Assembly: GCA_023101885.1 (NCBI GenBank) | Contig: JALPQD010000631.1 | Coordinates: 630,001 to 694,000 of the forward strand | Length of the DNA stretch: 64,000 nucleotides | Origin: Typhlomys cinereus | Taxonomy: Eukaryota > Chordata > Mammalia > Rodentia > Platacanthomyidae | Direction: 5' to 3' | Shown here: piece after piece, positions 44,346 to 56,590 of the stretch | Numbering within the stretch: position 1 is the first letter of the stretch | How the letters are laid out: each line of letters begins with the position of its first letter | The notes under the pieces: model-generated | What the model saw: the letters and a program-made list of their open reading frames with translations, nothing else | Database searches by the model: none | What the model was told of the DNA's origin: nothing | Translations under genes and position numbers: made by a program

Positions 44346-45257
44346 ACATGCAGCTGTATGATTGCAAAATATAACTGTTTTTATCTTCTTATTATATGCA
44401 ATTTTATCTTTTCCACAGGAGGGACCCCCCAAGCATGGCACCCGAGGCTTTGCTGCTATCATCAGCGACTCCTTGCTCACAGCCCTCTTCAGGCTCCATC
44501 ACTGCTTCCTAGAGCCTCGCTCCCACACACTTCCAAGCCTCGACTGAGGCCCCTCCCACCGCCCACAGAGCCTTGGCTCGTCCCTCTCCTCACCATTCCC
44601 TCTTTATTCAACCTTGCTCAGTTTTCAAGATTCAGTTCAAAGAAAGCCCAAACCATGTCCTTACTCCTCTCCAGATACTGTCTTCCTCCTTCGTGTGGTC
44701 TCAAGGAGCCCTGAACTGACTTGTTTCCTACAGTGCTAGATTATAGATTATAAATATTACTTTCTCCTCTACCATTGTGACCAGAGTGTCTTTCTCTGCA
44801 TCGCTGACTCTGGACTTGGCCACATCACTTGCTTTGGCAGTGGAAGGTGAGTCGACGTGATACGTGGGCGGGTTTTAACTGTATTCATTGCATGACTCTG
44901 GCTGGGCTCTGCTGCACCTGTCACTCATTTGTCCCTAACAAGAACATATCTCCAGGTTGTTTCTGTGCAAGGAGAGCAGACCCATGAAGGCAACTTGAGT
45001 CCAGCCCACAGCCTGGAGCCAAGTGAGGCCAACCCAGCGCTTGGATGGAACCACTGCAGCTGACCTGCAAGCAAAGCACGTTGCCATCTGTCCTCGTGGC
45101 TTGGAGGTTAGCTTACACTTCACGGTCTGCATTGCATGTGTTCCTTGTGTATCTTCAGGATCTGAGAATAAGGCCTAGTATATTAAGACAAGGTTTTTGT
45201 TTTTGTTATTTTAGTAGAACTAATTCCTGTAGCATCACATCCCCTAAGGTACATAGT
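44346..45257. other. Mostly unique, T/C-rich old sequence
   Basis: 44430-44830 may be old LINE/LTR remains; no gene. Confidence 0.35.
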
Positions 45258-45424
45258 TCAATTTTTATTTTTTTATATTTTATTTATTTGAGTGTACATG
45301 TGGAGATCAGAAAACAACTTTTGGAAGTCGGCTCTCTCCTTCTACCACCTAGACTGGGGGATGAATACAGGTCACCATGTTTACACTCAGGTGCCTTTAC
45401 CTGCTGAGCCATCTCGGTGGGCTT
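45258..45424 (-). repeat. B3 SINE
   Basis: atgtggagatcagaaaacaa, ctctccttctaccacctaga, ctgctgagccatctcggtgg. Confidence 0.75.
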
Positions 45425-45973
45425 CAATTTCTTAGTTTTGTTCCCTAAGTATTGTAACTAAATAGGGAACCAATAATCTAGAACATTTCCAGAACTCAAA
45501 AGAAACTAATAACCACTGGAAGTTTCTTCACAATTTTTATAAATAACTTCAAAGGAGTTATTAGAAGTCTTATTTCAAATTAACATGATGAAACAAACAT
45601 TGCATGCATGAAGAATTTTTATAGAAACAGAGTATTTAAATACTCTTCTCCAGAGTATTTTAAGTTTATTTTACCTCAAATAAGTTTATATGTTTTTAAA
45701 TATAAACTTTTAAAGACAAAGTTATTTAGGGAATTAACTTTCAGTCTACTGACCATAGCAAGGTGATTACATTAACAGCCCCAAAGTATTAGGGAAGGGA
45801 AAAAATCTCCTAGAGCTCAAAACTATCACTGAGCAAGGAGAGCATTGTATGGCATATATTTTAGCATTTAAAAAAATTCCTGACCCAATTCCCAAAAAAA
45901 ACCTAATATCTCAACATTTCAATAGTAAAGACGGGAGATCAAAATTTAACAACTAGATATCTAAAAAATATAT
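45425..45973. other. Unique AT-rich intron sequence
   Basis: Nothing recognised. Confidence 0.4.
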
Positions 45974-46266
45974 ATGGCAGGCTTAAAGAGATGGCGCAGG
46001 GATTAAAACCTTTTTCTTCCAAACAAAAGGACTTGAGTTGTGATTTCAAAACCTATGTAAAAATGCCAGACAAATATACTAGTGGCTTTGCAATTCTGGC
46101 CCTGGAAGGTGGAACCCAGGAAACCCCAGAGCAAAACAATAAGGAAGTAGAGCAATCCAGGATGATTCCCGATGTCATCCTTGGGCCTCCACAGGCACAC
46201 ACTCACAAATGCCCTCTTGTACACACGTGGGTGTACACACCCACACACACATATACACACACACAT
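45974..46266 (+). mobile_element. S2-type SINE
   Basis: gcttaaagagatggcgcagg head, ctggccctggaaggtggaac body, tcatccttgggcctccacag end, AC-rich tail. Confidence 0.75.
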
Positions 46267-46380
46267 GTTATATGGCCAAGTGAATAGTGTTGGGGACTGG
46301 AAAATAATTGTTGGTGGAGAACCCAAAACTATACCTAATTCTGCTGCTCATTTTTTATAATTACTAAGACAACTATTCTT

Positions 46381-46760
46381 TTTTTTTATTTCCACTCATA
46401 CAAACTTAACAGGTACACCGGTCCCCCCCTCCCTCTAACCCCCTATCTCCCTGTGCCCCCCTCCCCATCTCCCAGTGCCTTCCCTTCCCATCCCCGGAGC
46501 ATCCTTTAATGAGCATGCCAAACTCTCCTCTAGGTCCTCCTCTCCGATGAGATATAAGGACCCAGTGGCATTTCCCAGAACCCTTTCCTGTGTTCCTGTT
46601 AAGCATAGGAACACTACCGTGGTTGTCAATCCCTTGCCGCCAAGGATCCTAGTGCCTTTAGCAAATGCTAGACTTTGTGAGGTCAATAGTGTGTTGGACA
46701 TTGCACAGAGTATGTAAAGTCCAAATATGATTGCTTCGGCCCTAACTTGTGTGGAGTATG
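46381..46760 (-). mobile_element. L1-like 3' end with G-rich tract (copy 3)
   Basis: Reverse copy of the family at 411-655 and 8142-8546. Perfect 14-bp target duplication agacaactattctt at 46367-46380 and 46761-46774; T-run (A-tail) at the left. Confidence 0.75.
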
Positions 46761-46784
46761 AGACAACTATTCTTAACAGTGGAG

Positions 46785-47030
46785 TGGAGACTGTTAAGAC
46801 AGCTCAGTAGGTAAGGCAACTACTCGAAAACCTGGCAACCTGAGTTCAATCCTTGGAAGTCACATGGTGGAAGTCAGAGAAGTGACTTCTAAAAGATGTC
46901 CTGTGAGCCTCTACCTGTGTGCCATGGCATGCATGTGTTCATCTTTCCTCCTCTCTCTCTCTCTCCCTATCTCCCCTATTTATGACTCTGCTGTGTAGAT
47001 AAAACAATTTTGCATCTCTAAAAAAGCCTG
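46785..47030 (+). repeat. B3 SINE
   Basis: gactgttaagacagctcagt, aacctgagttcaatccttgg, gtggaagtcagagaagtg, then a (TC)n tract and AAAACAATTT. Confidence 0.65.
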
Positions 47031-47667
47031 TAAAGTAGTCATTCCTCATCACCATACTATGTCTCCAAAAAAGAAGGAAAAGTTCATATCCAGGCCTGGC
47101 GAAGTACTCAGGGAGCCTTTGTATATCCAGTCTGCACCTAAGCTGTCCAGCCAGTTTTTATTTTTACCCTTCTCTTTCCCGGACTCGCTCTGCATAGGAC
47201 CCAGCTGTGCTCTGTCAATCTGGGTCACTCAGCATAGAGGATCAGTGGGCGACAGCCGCTGCATCCACTTTTAGACTCTGCATGCCTGGGCAGTGCTCAG
47301 CAGGGAGCATTCTCTGGATCGGAAGGTGGTTCAGCTATGCCACAGCTTCCCCGAAACAGCACACGAAATGGGGAAACAAACCAGGCACTGCATTGGGTGC
47401 CACTTAATTTCTAACTTTTTTAGTAAGTTGTTTTATAACACAGTGTAAATAAAATAAACTCCCACACAGACTAAGAGAAAAAAGAATTGAAGCATCTAAG
47501 ATGGACCTTTGCATTTTTTAATCAACACTTAAATAAATCAATCAATTGTGTTCATTATATCGTGTTCTCATTACTAATGGAGCCAGTAAGACAAGGAGCT
47601 ACGTACTTGACATTCAAAGACACCTCTGAAGCGATGCTTTCCTCAATTTACAAAGTAGGGGCAAAGT
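47031..47667. other. Unique intron sequence
   Basis: Nothing recognised. Confidence 0.4.
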
Positions 47668-47768
47668 TGGCCGTAATGGCATATGCCTCTAAGGGCAGCA
47701 CTTTGGAAGGATTGGGCAGGAAGATAGCAAATTCTGGACTAGCCTGGGCTACACAGTAAGATACTGTT
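47668..47768 (+). repeat. B1 SINE, diverged
   Basis: ggcagcactttggaaggatt, ctagcctgggctacacagta. Confidence 0.7.
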
Positions 47769-47821
47769 GAACAAACAAACAAGCAAAACTAATAAAGGAA
47801 TAAAACAACCTAGTGATCCCT

Positions 47822-47878
47822 TTTTTAATTTTCTGTATGTGTGCAGGTGCTAGTGTATATGTGTGTGGTTGTGTGTGG

Positions 47879-47912
<34 letters not shown>

Positions 47913-48107
47913 AAGAGTGACTTCAGGAATCATCCCGGATTGCTCTACCTCCTTATTGTTTCTCTCTGGGATTTCCCAGGCTCTGAAGTGCAAGCTGCTG
48001 TCATTTCCACCTGGCATTTTTTTTTTATGTGTGATCTGGGATCCAAACACAGGTCTTTCTGCTCACAAGACAGAGGTTTTGACCACTGAGCCGCCTCTCC
48101 AGCCCAT
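47822..48107 (-). mobile_element. S2-type SINE
   Basis: Reversed S2 with (GT)n at 47880-47910, gatctgggatccaaacacag and ccgcctctccagccc; approximate target duplication tgatccc/tgatctcc plus tttt. Confidence 0.8.
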
Positions 48108-48221
48108 GATCTCCTTTTAATCCACACCCAGATTATAATCCTAAACTCACCTCAAAGCAGCCATTGTTGTATTTTTGTCCTGTTTTCTTTTATTTCTTAC
48201 CACTTATGAATAAGTTCCTAT

Positions 48222-48583
48222 AGATGATTGCATATGTGTGCGTTCGTGTGTAAGCAGGTTTTGCACATGTGTTCACATGAGAGTGAAGGTGCATGTGCCT
48301 GTGTGTGCATGCCTGTGGAGCCCAGAAGCACACAGTCTTCACTGTCATTCCTCACTAGCCATCCGCCTTATTTGGAGGAAGGGCCTCTTGCTCACCTGGA
48401 ATTTGCCAAGTAGCTTAGGTGGTTGACCAGTGAGCCCTAGAGATCCATCCCTCTCTGCTGCCCCGGCCCTGAGCTTATAAACGCACACCACCTTGCTCTA
48501 CTTATGTGAGTTCTGGAAATTAAACTTGGGTCCTCAAACTTGCATGGCCAGCCGTTTACTGACTGAACCATCTCCCCAGTCCA
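48222..48583 (-). repeat. Long B4-like SINE, near full length
   Basis: gtgcatgcctgtggagccca, aatttgccaagtagcttagg, gggtcctcaaacttgcatgg, ctgaaccatctccccagtcc. The best full-length example of this composite family here. Confidence 0.65.
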
Positions 48584-49635
48584 TTATTTCATTTGAATGA
48601 AAATGTCAGTAACTCTTCTTGGCTTCCGCCTCATCTACTCCACTCCCTCCATTTCCCCACTACCAGTATGCAGTTTTCTTTTAAGGAATTCCTTGCTTCT
48701 CTGTTGGGTGGCAGCCAGGACCTTTTGTAGAGATGGACCAGACTGGAGTCTGATTGGCCTAGGCTAATCGTCTGATCTACTCTCCTGGCCATCATGAATA
48801 AGTACTATGTCCCCTTTTCTGTCCAGGGCACATAAGGAGAATGGGAGGACTGGACTCACCCGGTCCTGGCCAGCGTCAGTGGAAAAGCCGGGGCCTTCTG
48901 GGCTGGGCCAGGGCAGGCAAGAGGCACTAGGGAAAGCCGGAGCATAAAGCCACACAAAGCTGCCCAGTGGAGCAGCTGAGAGAATCCGCGTCCTCTCCAG
49001 TATCACTGATATCGCTGAGTCAGCCTCGCCTGCCTGTCCTTGCAGACTCTCCGTGCGCTGGGAGGTTCTTGATTTCTCTAAAACCAGTTCAGGTCATAAC
49101 AACACCAACAGAAACACATCAAAAAAGTAAGATGAAAAGTTACTAAATATACATGTGCTACAGGATAAGGTTGAAGAAATAAGAAATAAAACTATTCATA
49201 AATCATCCAACCCAAAAGTGTCGGGGGCAGGTAAATGTCAGTGACCTATGTATCAAAAGCAAACAGGGCTCCCCAGTTCACTGTGGAACCAGAGCCCACA
49301 CGTGCAATGAGAACATGCAAGTCTGCGACCAGAACACTAGCAAAAATAGCAACACTGGAATCGTCAGCAGCAAAGAAAAGATGCTGTCTATTTCCTGCTA
49401 TGGAATAAACATGGGATTTCAGCAAAACATATTGGACATGAGAGCAGCAAAGAGGTTAAGATGGAAGGACATGAGGTAAGACAGGCTCCTTCCACTGTGG
49501 AAAAGCAGGACAAGCAGCCGGATGTGGGAAAGAGCCGAAGCAGGACCGCAGGCCTCCTTGGTCACCACGTTTGGCTCTTCCAGCCCAGTGTACTTCGGAC
49601 TGCTGTTCTTTGGAGGTGTAACATGTGAAAGCATG
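48584..49635. other. Unique, repeat-free intron block
   Basis: About 1 kb, moderately GC-rich at 48830-49070; no gene seen. Confidence 0.4.
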
Positions 49636-49639
49636 TTGT

Positions 49640-49925
49640 GATTTGAACACAAAATGTCTCCCATGGGCTCATGCGTTTGAACTCTTGAACCCCAGCTGAG
49701 GATACAGCTTCGGAAGGTTATGGCACCTTCAGGAGGTAGGTCCTAGCTGAGAGAAGTATTTCCGACGCAAGCTCTCGGCTTCCACAGTAATGTAACCACC
49801 CACCCCAGTGTTCTTGCAGCACGCCTTTCCTGCCAACCTGGATGCAAAATAAATCCTTCCTCCTTTAAATTGCTTCTTCAAGGAATTTTATCGCAATGAC
49901 AAGAAAAGTAACCAATGCGGAGTAT
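49640..49925 (+). mobile_element. MaLR/ERVL-type solo LTR
   Basis: gttgtgatttgaacacaaaa, ccatgggctcatgcgtttga, cttcaggaggtaggtcctag, aataaatccttcctccttta, ttttatcgcaatgacaagaa. No genes. Confidence 0.6.
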
Positions 49926-50355
49926 TAATAAAAAGCTTACATGAGGACCATGTAACCCCGGGCTCTTTCCCCAGCGTGCCATCCTCACCATAAAAACTCA
50001 ATTGAACCATTGCAACATGAACCTAAAGGCATCATTCCGACATGCTTTAGTTGCACACGTGACACTTCACACAACAAAGAAATCATCGTAATGTCAACGT
50101 ATTTGTTCAGAAAATCAGTTTGGGGCACGGGGTGGGGGGTGGGGGGAGCTGGTCAAGAGGACTACTGCAAGTCACTGGGCATGACCCAGAAACCACACAG
50201 ATCGGCATCCTGACCAGCCGGCCTGTCCATCTCAACAAGAGTGAAACTTACGGAAACACCCCCAGTAAAGAGCCCTGAGACAATAGAAAGCAGGTGTCTA
50301 TGCCAGTCGAGCCAAAAGAAGCTGCCACATGCAGAGAACCTAGCAGTGTCTGAAA
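49926..50355. other. Unique intron sequence
   Basis: A G-run-rich spot lies at 50125-50148. Confidence 0.4.
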
Positions 50356-50412
50356 GGTGCGCGCGCGCGCGCGCACACACACACACACACATACACACAC
50401 ACACACACACAA
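50356..50412 (+). repeat. (GC)n-(AC)n tract
   Basis: Eight GC units directly joined to about 20 AC units; alternating purine-pyrimidine, Z-DNA prone. Confidence 0.95.
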
Positions 50413-50875
50413 AGACACTGAATGCCCCATGGATTGGATTTTTTGCTTCTCTGTGTTGTTGTTGTTGTTGTCATCTTGTTAATGATTTAGTTTTAGGTTT
50501 GTACCCGGGACTATCTGAATCTAGGAACTCCCAGCAAAGGGAAAGAGATGAAGAGTTGGGTAGCAAGAGCTTCATGTGTTGGCCGTGGTCCACTCTGCTC
50601 CTGAGGACTTTTCATTAGGGTCCTGACCACTCTCCTGACAACATTTATCTTTTAAAAAACATTGAAAGGGCTCCAGTTGCAGAGAATGTGCATGGGAGCC
50701 AGAGAGATGGAGCTGTTTCCTAGCAACCAACAGTGCTGTGCTCAGAGAAGATGCTCAGTAAACAGCAGCTCAGGAAAGGGCTAACTGGGAGGGGCAGGGG
50801 CGGGTCAGTTGATTGACTATATCATACTTTTAAAGGATTCCCAATACTAATTCTGCAAAACTATCACCTGTAATG
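50413..50875. other. Unique intron sequence
   Basis: (TTG)n at 50455-50471 only. Confidence 0.4.
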
Positions 50876-50879
50876 ACAA

Positions 50880-50922
50880 TCACACACACACGCACACACA
50901 CACACACACACACACACGCACA
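50880..50922 (+). repeat. (AC)n microsatellite
   Basis: AC repeats with two interspersed CG steps. Confidence 0.9.
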
Positions 50923-50937
50923 GTGGAGGAGATACAA

Positions 50938-51150
50938 CACACAGCAGTCCAGGCTCTAGAATCAGATGGCCTGGGTTCAATCCTCAATTCCACCCTTTAT
51001 TAGTCACATGGCTTCAGGTAAATCAATTGCCCTGTGCTCCAGTTCATCTGCAAAATGGGCTGATGAATGCTCATACGGAGCAGTGCCTCACTGCCAAGCG
51101 CTGTGTCTGGCGCTCTATATTTGTATGCATCCTCTCATTAACAAACAAGC
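50938..51150 (+). repeat. MIR SINE, nearly complete
   Basis: tctagaatcagatggcctgg, gttcaatcctcaattccacc, acatggcttcaggtaaatca, tctgcaaaatgggctgatga, then the MIR 3' end to about 51150. Confidence 0.8.
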
Positions 51151-51587
51151 ACCTATCGCTGGCATGGGAGAAGTGGTCTGGGAGCCACTCAGTTCTACTA
51201 TTTCTGCTGTGAGCATCACAGCTGCCGCTGTTCTCTTTGGCTCTGAACTAGCCACTCTGACCCAGTACACTAGCACACCCAATGGTTCTTGCCACATGAT
51301 GAGTCAGGCTTCCGCGTGCCACTGACCCCTCCCATTCGTGACATCTCAGGAGACCCCTTAGGAAACAGGCGGTACCACATCAGTTGACTGGCCCCCACTT
51401 CAGTTCCACCACCACCTTTTTTATTTTTTCACTTTCCATGGGAAAGGCTGAGAGGATGCGCTTCCTCAGCACTTACTAGGAGGCGTGAAAACAGTCACAA
51501 CCTCTGTCCTTTACCAATGTCAGCCGCTGCTTTTTAGCTTTTGTGGGGTGTTGTTTCTGAAAAAAAAAAAAAAAAAACCTGTTTCAT
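51151..51587. other. Unique intron sequence
   Basis: A-run at 51560-51577. Confidence 0.4.
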
Positions 51588-51599
51588 AAGAACTCAGAC

Positions 51600-51929
51600 C
51601 GAGGGGGCTGGAGAGGTGGCTCAGGGGTTAAGCCTCTGCCTTGCAGGCAGAAGGTCCTGAGTTCGGATCCTAGACCCCACGTGTAGACGCCAGGCGGAAG
51701 TGGGGGCGGCCTGCGTTTCTGGTCCTGGTAGGGCGGAGCCTGTGAATCCCAGGGCAGAGTAAACAAGGAGGAGGTGGAGGTGTCCATGGTGGTTCCCGAA
51801 TTCGCCCGTGATTCTACACACACAAACGCACACACACACATACACATACATACATATACACACTTGCACACATACATACACGGACAACTGAATAAATAAT
51901 AAATAATAAAAAAGTAAAAAAAAAAAAAA
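51600..51929 (+). mobile_element. S1-type SINE, best full-length copy
   Basis: ggggctggagaggtggctca and the whole S1 body without gaps, AC-rich tail, AATAAATAATAAA and an A-run. Perfect 12-bp target duplication aagaactcagac at 51588-51599 and 51930-51941. Closest to an active source by appearance. Confidence 0.9.
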
Positions 51930-52029
51930 AAGAACTCAGACTAAGAACAACTGTTCACGAACATTCTTCCATGTTTTTTTTCTTGTTGGAATTGGAAACG
52001 CTCTAATCTTTCCTTACTAAGAAGTAAGA

Positions 52030-52249
52030 CTGGGCAGGAGACAGAGCTCTGTAGGGTAAAGGTGCTGCTCACAAACCCAGCAAACTGAATTTGACCCCCA
52101 CATGGCCAGATGGTAGAAGGAAAGAACTAACTTCTGAAAGCTGATCTGTGACCTCCACTCATGCTGTGATGTGTTCTCTCTTTCCCTCTTTCTCTCTCTC
52201 TCTTCCTTCCCCCGCTCCTCCTCTTTCCCTCCCTCCTCTGCCATAAAAA
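52030..52249 (+). repeat. B3 SINE
   Basis: ggcaggagacagagctctgt head, ctgatctgtgacctccactc, T/C-rich end and A-run. Target duplication aagaagtaaga at 52019-52029 and 52250-52260. Confidence 0.75.
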
Positions 52250-52260
52250 AAGAAGTAAGA

Positions 52261-53777
52261 ACTGGACTTTTGGAACGGGTAAGGGAAAGGGCGCTAATGT
52301 CTGCTGATTGTAAGGAAATAAAGACAAGGTGAGCGCCCTGGGATAGAGCCAGGCGTGTTGATTTCCAGAAAGCGCGCCTGCCAGCACCAGCCAGAACTCC
52401 CAGCTCAAGAAGCCCTACCCAAGCCAGTCTGCATAGAAGGTTGGCATGTTGGCTCTCCAAATAACTCTTCAACTGATACCACTACCAAAGGGCCCGTGGT
52501 AGGATCGCTTTCCAAGTATCCAATCACTGACTGTCTCCAGGCAACAAATGGATGAACTGCTTTTTTAAACCACTCTTTTAAAAAAATGCTTTGCTTCCTG
52601 TCAGGGCAGCAACTGTGTCTATTTTGTCTGTAGAGAAAATGCCAATCAGGCACTGTCCCCAGCTGGGCACAGACTCCTTAGACTCTGGGCAAGCAGCAGG
52701 CCAACTGAGTAAAATGAGGAAGGGCTGGGATGATGAGGAAGACCCCATCCTTGGCCACGGGGGCCTTATCAAAGGGGACAGATCTCATACAATAAGCATT
52801 CATCACGGTGAAATACAGAAGCTTTTCTGGGAGAGGCGAATGCTCTGAATAAGGTGTGCATAGGGAAGTGGGTGATCCATGAGCTTGGAGAACTCATTCA
52901 AGGAGCAGGTCACCTTCACCGTCTCCTTTAAACTCTTAAGGGATTTGTTCCAGAAGAGATGGGGAAGGGAATCCCACGCGCCTTGCCCACCTTTCTGCTG
53001 AGTTCTGGGATTCATGTTATTTGTGCACGACTGATATAAAGAGTAAGAGGAGGAGGAGGAGAAGGAGGGCAGAAGAGTAAGAGGAGGACCCTTCTCCCTT
53101 GCAGCTGGAATGATGACATTACTAAAGTTCTGAGCAGAGTGTCTAGGAGAATTTTCTAAAAGGCATCTTACAAGGGATGACTGCAGTCTTCCATTTCCAT
53201 TTCTCTGTGCTGCTTTCCCAGAAAGGTGATGTGCTGATGACGCTCTAGCAGCCAGATGTGTCCATGAAGACAGAGTTGACAATGCACAAGGTTTCTAGGT
53301 GGCCTGTGACATTACTAGTTTATAAAGCCCTCTGTTTTACAGAAATGAAGCGTGAGTTCCCAGATCTACAAAACTACTGTGCTCACCCACTGGGAAGCAA
53401 GCAGGGTCCTGCCCTCCCTCCACACCCCTGAATAAAATGCAGATTCCCTCCATTTCTCCCAAGAGTTTTCATCTCCACGTCCTGACACATAAATCTGAAC
53501 GCCTCTGCCATTTCTCCTGGAAGAGGATTTCCTACTGTCTCTGCCATGTGGATGTAAAGGTTCGAATGGATCACGGTGCACACACGGAGCCCCCTGCAAG
53601 GATATTCAAAGGCTGGCGCTCTAACTTTCCTGCCCTACCATGGATGTGTTCAGTCTTCAGCCAAAAGAAAAGGTGTGTGTGTTGGGGGACGGAGGGGGGT
53701 TTAACTGAATAACTTCTGTATCAATGTCCTACACTTCCCCTATTTTTTAAAATTTTATTTTCTTTCTCCTTCTCCTC
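52261..53777. other. Unique, repeat-poor intron block
   Basis: About 1.5 kb; minus-strand frame 52803-53282 (159 codons) shows no known family and includes a GGA-repeat-derived Ser run, so it is taken as chance. Confidence 0.4.
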
Positions 53778-53850
53778 CTTGGCAGTACTAGAGGCTGAAT
53801 AGGACCTCACACATGTAGGCAAATGCTCTACCTGGGTTACATACACAAAT
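53778..53850 (-). repeat. ID-type SINE
   Basis: cagtactagaggctgaatag, catgtaggcaaatgctctac. Confidence 0.6.
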
Positions 53851-53889
53851 ATGCACATATGCATGGAAGCCCGAAGTTGACACTCTGTC

Positions 53890-54118
53890 TTCTTGATCAT
53901 GTTCTCTTTCTTTAAGGCAGGGTCACTCCATTGAATCCAGAGCTTGACAACTGGCCAAGCTAGTTAGCCAGTGTGCCCTGGGGAGTCCCCGCCTTTCCCT
54001 TCTGGGTGCTGGGATCACAGCCACCCTACCTGCCAAGCTTTTACAAGGGTTCTGGGGATCAAACTCCAGCCTTCCTGCTTGCATGGCAAGTGCCTTATCC
54101 ACCACACCAGCACCCTCA
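53890..54118 (-). repeat. B4-like SINE
   Basis: aggcagggtcactccattga, ggccaagctagttagccagt, gtgctgggatcacagccacc, gcttgcatggcaagtgcctt. Confidence 0.65.
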
Positions 54119-54121
54119 TTT

Positions 54122-54210
54122 TAATACAAGGTCTTAACATATAGCCTAGGCAAGCCCGGAACTACCAATCCTCCTGCCTCAGCTTTCTGAATGCTAGAAT
54201 TATGAGCTTA
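54122..54210 (-). repeat. B1 SINE fragment
   Basis: tatagcctaggcaagcccgg, tcctcctgcctcagctttct, gaatgctagaattatgag. Confidence 0.65.
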
Positions 54211-54329
54211 CAATTTGTTCTTTGTTTTTTAGAGTAACTAAGCAAACTTGTAATTATGCTCTCATTACATAATCCCTCTCAGTGTGTATTTCATGAGGTT
54301 AGGAACTATTTTTATTTTGTAACATGTAG

Positions 54330-54395
54330 CTCTGAGTTCTAGCGCTATGCCTGGCATATCATTTAGCTCAGTAAACATCTCTCAGGAAAAGAATT
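54330..54395 (+). repeat. MIR SINE 3' end
   Basis: agcgctatgcctggcatatc, agctcagtaaacatctc. Confidence 0.5.
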
Positions 54396-55659
54396 TTTAA
54401 AGTACACCTACACCTGCTAATGCTTATTTTTATCATGGTTTACCATGAAGCAAGCTTAAAAAATGAGCATAAGCCAGGCACCCCACATAATAATTACATA
54501 TTTTAAACCTTTGAACATTTATATTAGTGTATTGACATATGTATATAGTACATATTAGTATATGCTACATGTACATACATGTATATATGACACATATTTC
54601 CAAATAGCCAACATCTGATTTGACGAGATTGGGGCTTCTATAAATTCCAAATGTTCAACTAAAATAAAATAATTGTTTTGAATGTCACATGCTAGAAACA
54701 TGTTGTAAGACAATAAAAGATAAGAGCAAATATAATTTCAGTTCCTCGCCTGGTACAGATCCACTTGGTCAAAATTAAGGCTGAGGATTTTTTTTTTTTT
54801 TAATGTTAGGTCATGGCAATGAAAAAGGCCTAACCTTTCTTCTTCACCTTAGTTCAAAAAGCAAGTGCAGGTGTTTTCTGAATTGCTCTTCTGATACAGC
54901 TACAAAGGGGTAGTGGTGGGATCTGTTCCTAACAGTCTAGCGTTGACCAAACTGCAGGCCACAGTAGCTGCGTCACAGTAACCATGGTAACCAGACCACA
55001 GGGCACGGGATCTGCTGGCTTTCCTAGTGGGCCCCAGAATTCATTCTGAAGAGCTTGGCACAAATACAAATAGAGAGTTTTGCCAGCAATAAAAGTACAG
55101 TGACGAAAGGTGTCATTGGCAAATGATCCTGTAGGTGTATGGCATAAGGCCGAGTCACCTTGATTTTTTTTTCCCCTAATATCAAAGGTAATTCTTGGGG
55201 ACCCCATAGCTATCCCGTCAGGTTTTAGTACACAAGGACATCTCTTTGGAAGTGTTTTCAATATTTCCAACATGGACTTTTTCCATAGCAGGCCTCAGTT
55301 CCATGATGTCATCCGCCTTGCACACAGAGATACAGCATCTCATGTCCTGGCGGAAGTCTTGCCAATATTCTGTCATTCTTTTTTTAAGAAGGATTATTTC
55401 CCCTGTGTTATCTGGTAACCCTTCCCCTTCAGCTATCATTATAACTCCCAATCACTCAAAAACACAGTTCTATCAGCCTTCCTCTTCTCCCATCGCCGAA
55501 CCACAGTCATCCTCGCTCCCATCCTACACCTCCCCTCACAAAGCACACCCTGGCCATCTTACTTGGCTCCGGGGTAAGCACATACATGCTCAGGAGCAAC
55601 AAGGAAGCATCGTAAAAATTGTATTATAGATTAAAACAAAACAAAACAAAACAAAACAC
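54396..55659. other. Unique AT-rich intron block
   Basis: 54520-54605 is TA-rich with near-palindromic tatgtatatagtacatatta-type words. Overlapping minus-strand frames at 54929-55451 are discussed in findings. (AAAAC)n at 55635-55659. Confidence 0.4.
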
Positions 55660-55740
55660 AGAATGAAGCTGGGGAGACAGCTCAGGATTTGCCTCAGGAG
55701 CAAAAAACACAAACAAAAACAAAATCCCAGTAAGATAACA
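55660..55740 (+). repeat. Possible truncated tRNA-derived SINE head
   Basis: gaagctggggagacagctca resembles a B2-like head, followed by an A/C-rich end; weak. Confidence 0.35.
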
Positions 55741-56384
55741 ACATGGAGCTTGGGTTGAAACACTGATTCCCTGCCCACCAGTCATTTGCGTTCACCAAGG
55801 TCAGGTGAGTGGCCGTCAGGGCGGGACACAACTCTTGCCTCAGTCAGCAGCATCACCCATTAGACCCTAAGGTGGCCTGCCTAAGCCAAGCCCACTCTGA
55901 GTCCTGCAGAAAAGCATTGAACATCCGGGAATGGACAGGTCTGGAGAGTCCCCAGCTCTCCGGAATCTTCATCCTGTCCCCCACACTGAGCAGGCAGCCC
56001 TCGGGAACCTCTGGGCTGTCACAGAAACAAGCTCAGTCCTCAGGGACCACCCAGGGTCCTAAACGTGAGAAGCAATGTAAGGCGTCAGCAGGTGACTGTG
56101 GATGAGGGGTCAAGAGGCTGTGGAGTGAGATAGCTTGGGCGGGAACATTGACTCCAGTCAGTGCTTGCTGACTCTGTGACATATTTCCTAACTCCTCAAA
56201 TAAAAATGTTGGATATCCAGAAACATGTGCATATACAAATATCTATTGTATGCAAAATCTATGTGCTTATAGCATACTAATACATGTATATGTAACACAA
56301 GCACAGATGCATAATTATACTAATAATATATACATATGTGCATGTATAATATACAATGACATACACATACATTCGTGAAAGGTA
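55741..56384. other. Unique intron sequence
   Basis: 56215-56375 is rich in TA/CA/TG words (acatgtatatgtaac-type), possibly a decayed alternating repeat. Confidence 0.4.
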
Positions 56385-56575
56385 AGGAAGGATGATCTGG
56401 ATTACTGTCCGAGCTCTGACACTTGCCATTTATTTGTAACCTTGGGTGAGAGACTGAAGCTCTCAAAGCCTCCATTCCCTCACCCATCGGTAACTGGGGA
56501 TGACAGCCACGTGCACTAAGCGTGCAGGCATCTGCCTGACATTGGTGCTTAGTAACTTGGTTATGTCACTCATAA
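56385..56575 (+). repeat. MIR SINE
   Basis: ccgagctctgacacttgcca, ttatttgtaaccttgggtga, ccattccctcacccatcggt. Confidence 0.75.
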
Positions 56576-56590
56576 ACTCTAGCTCCCAGG

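Noticed and set aside
52803..53282. 159-codon minus-strand frame
   Set aside because: No family resemblance and a Ser run derived from a GGA-type repeat.
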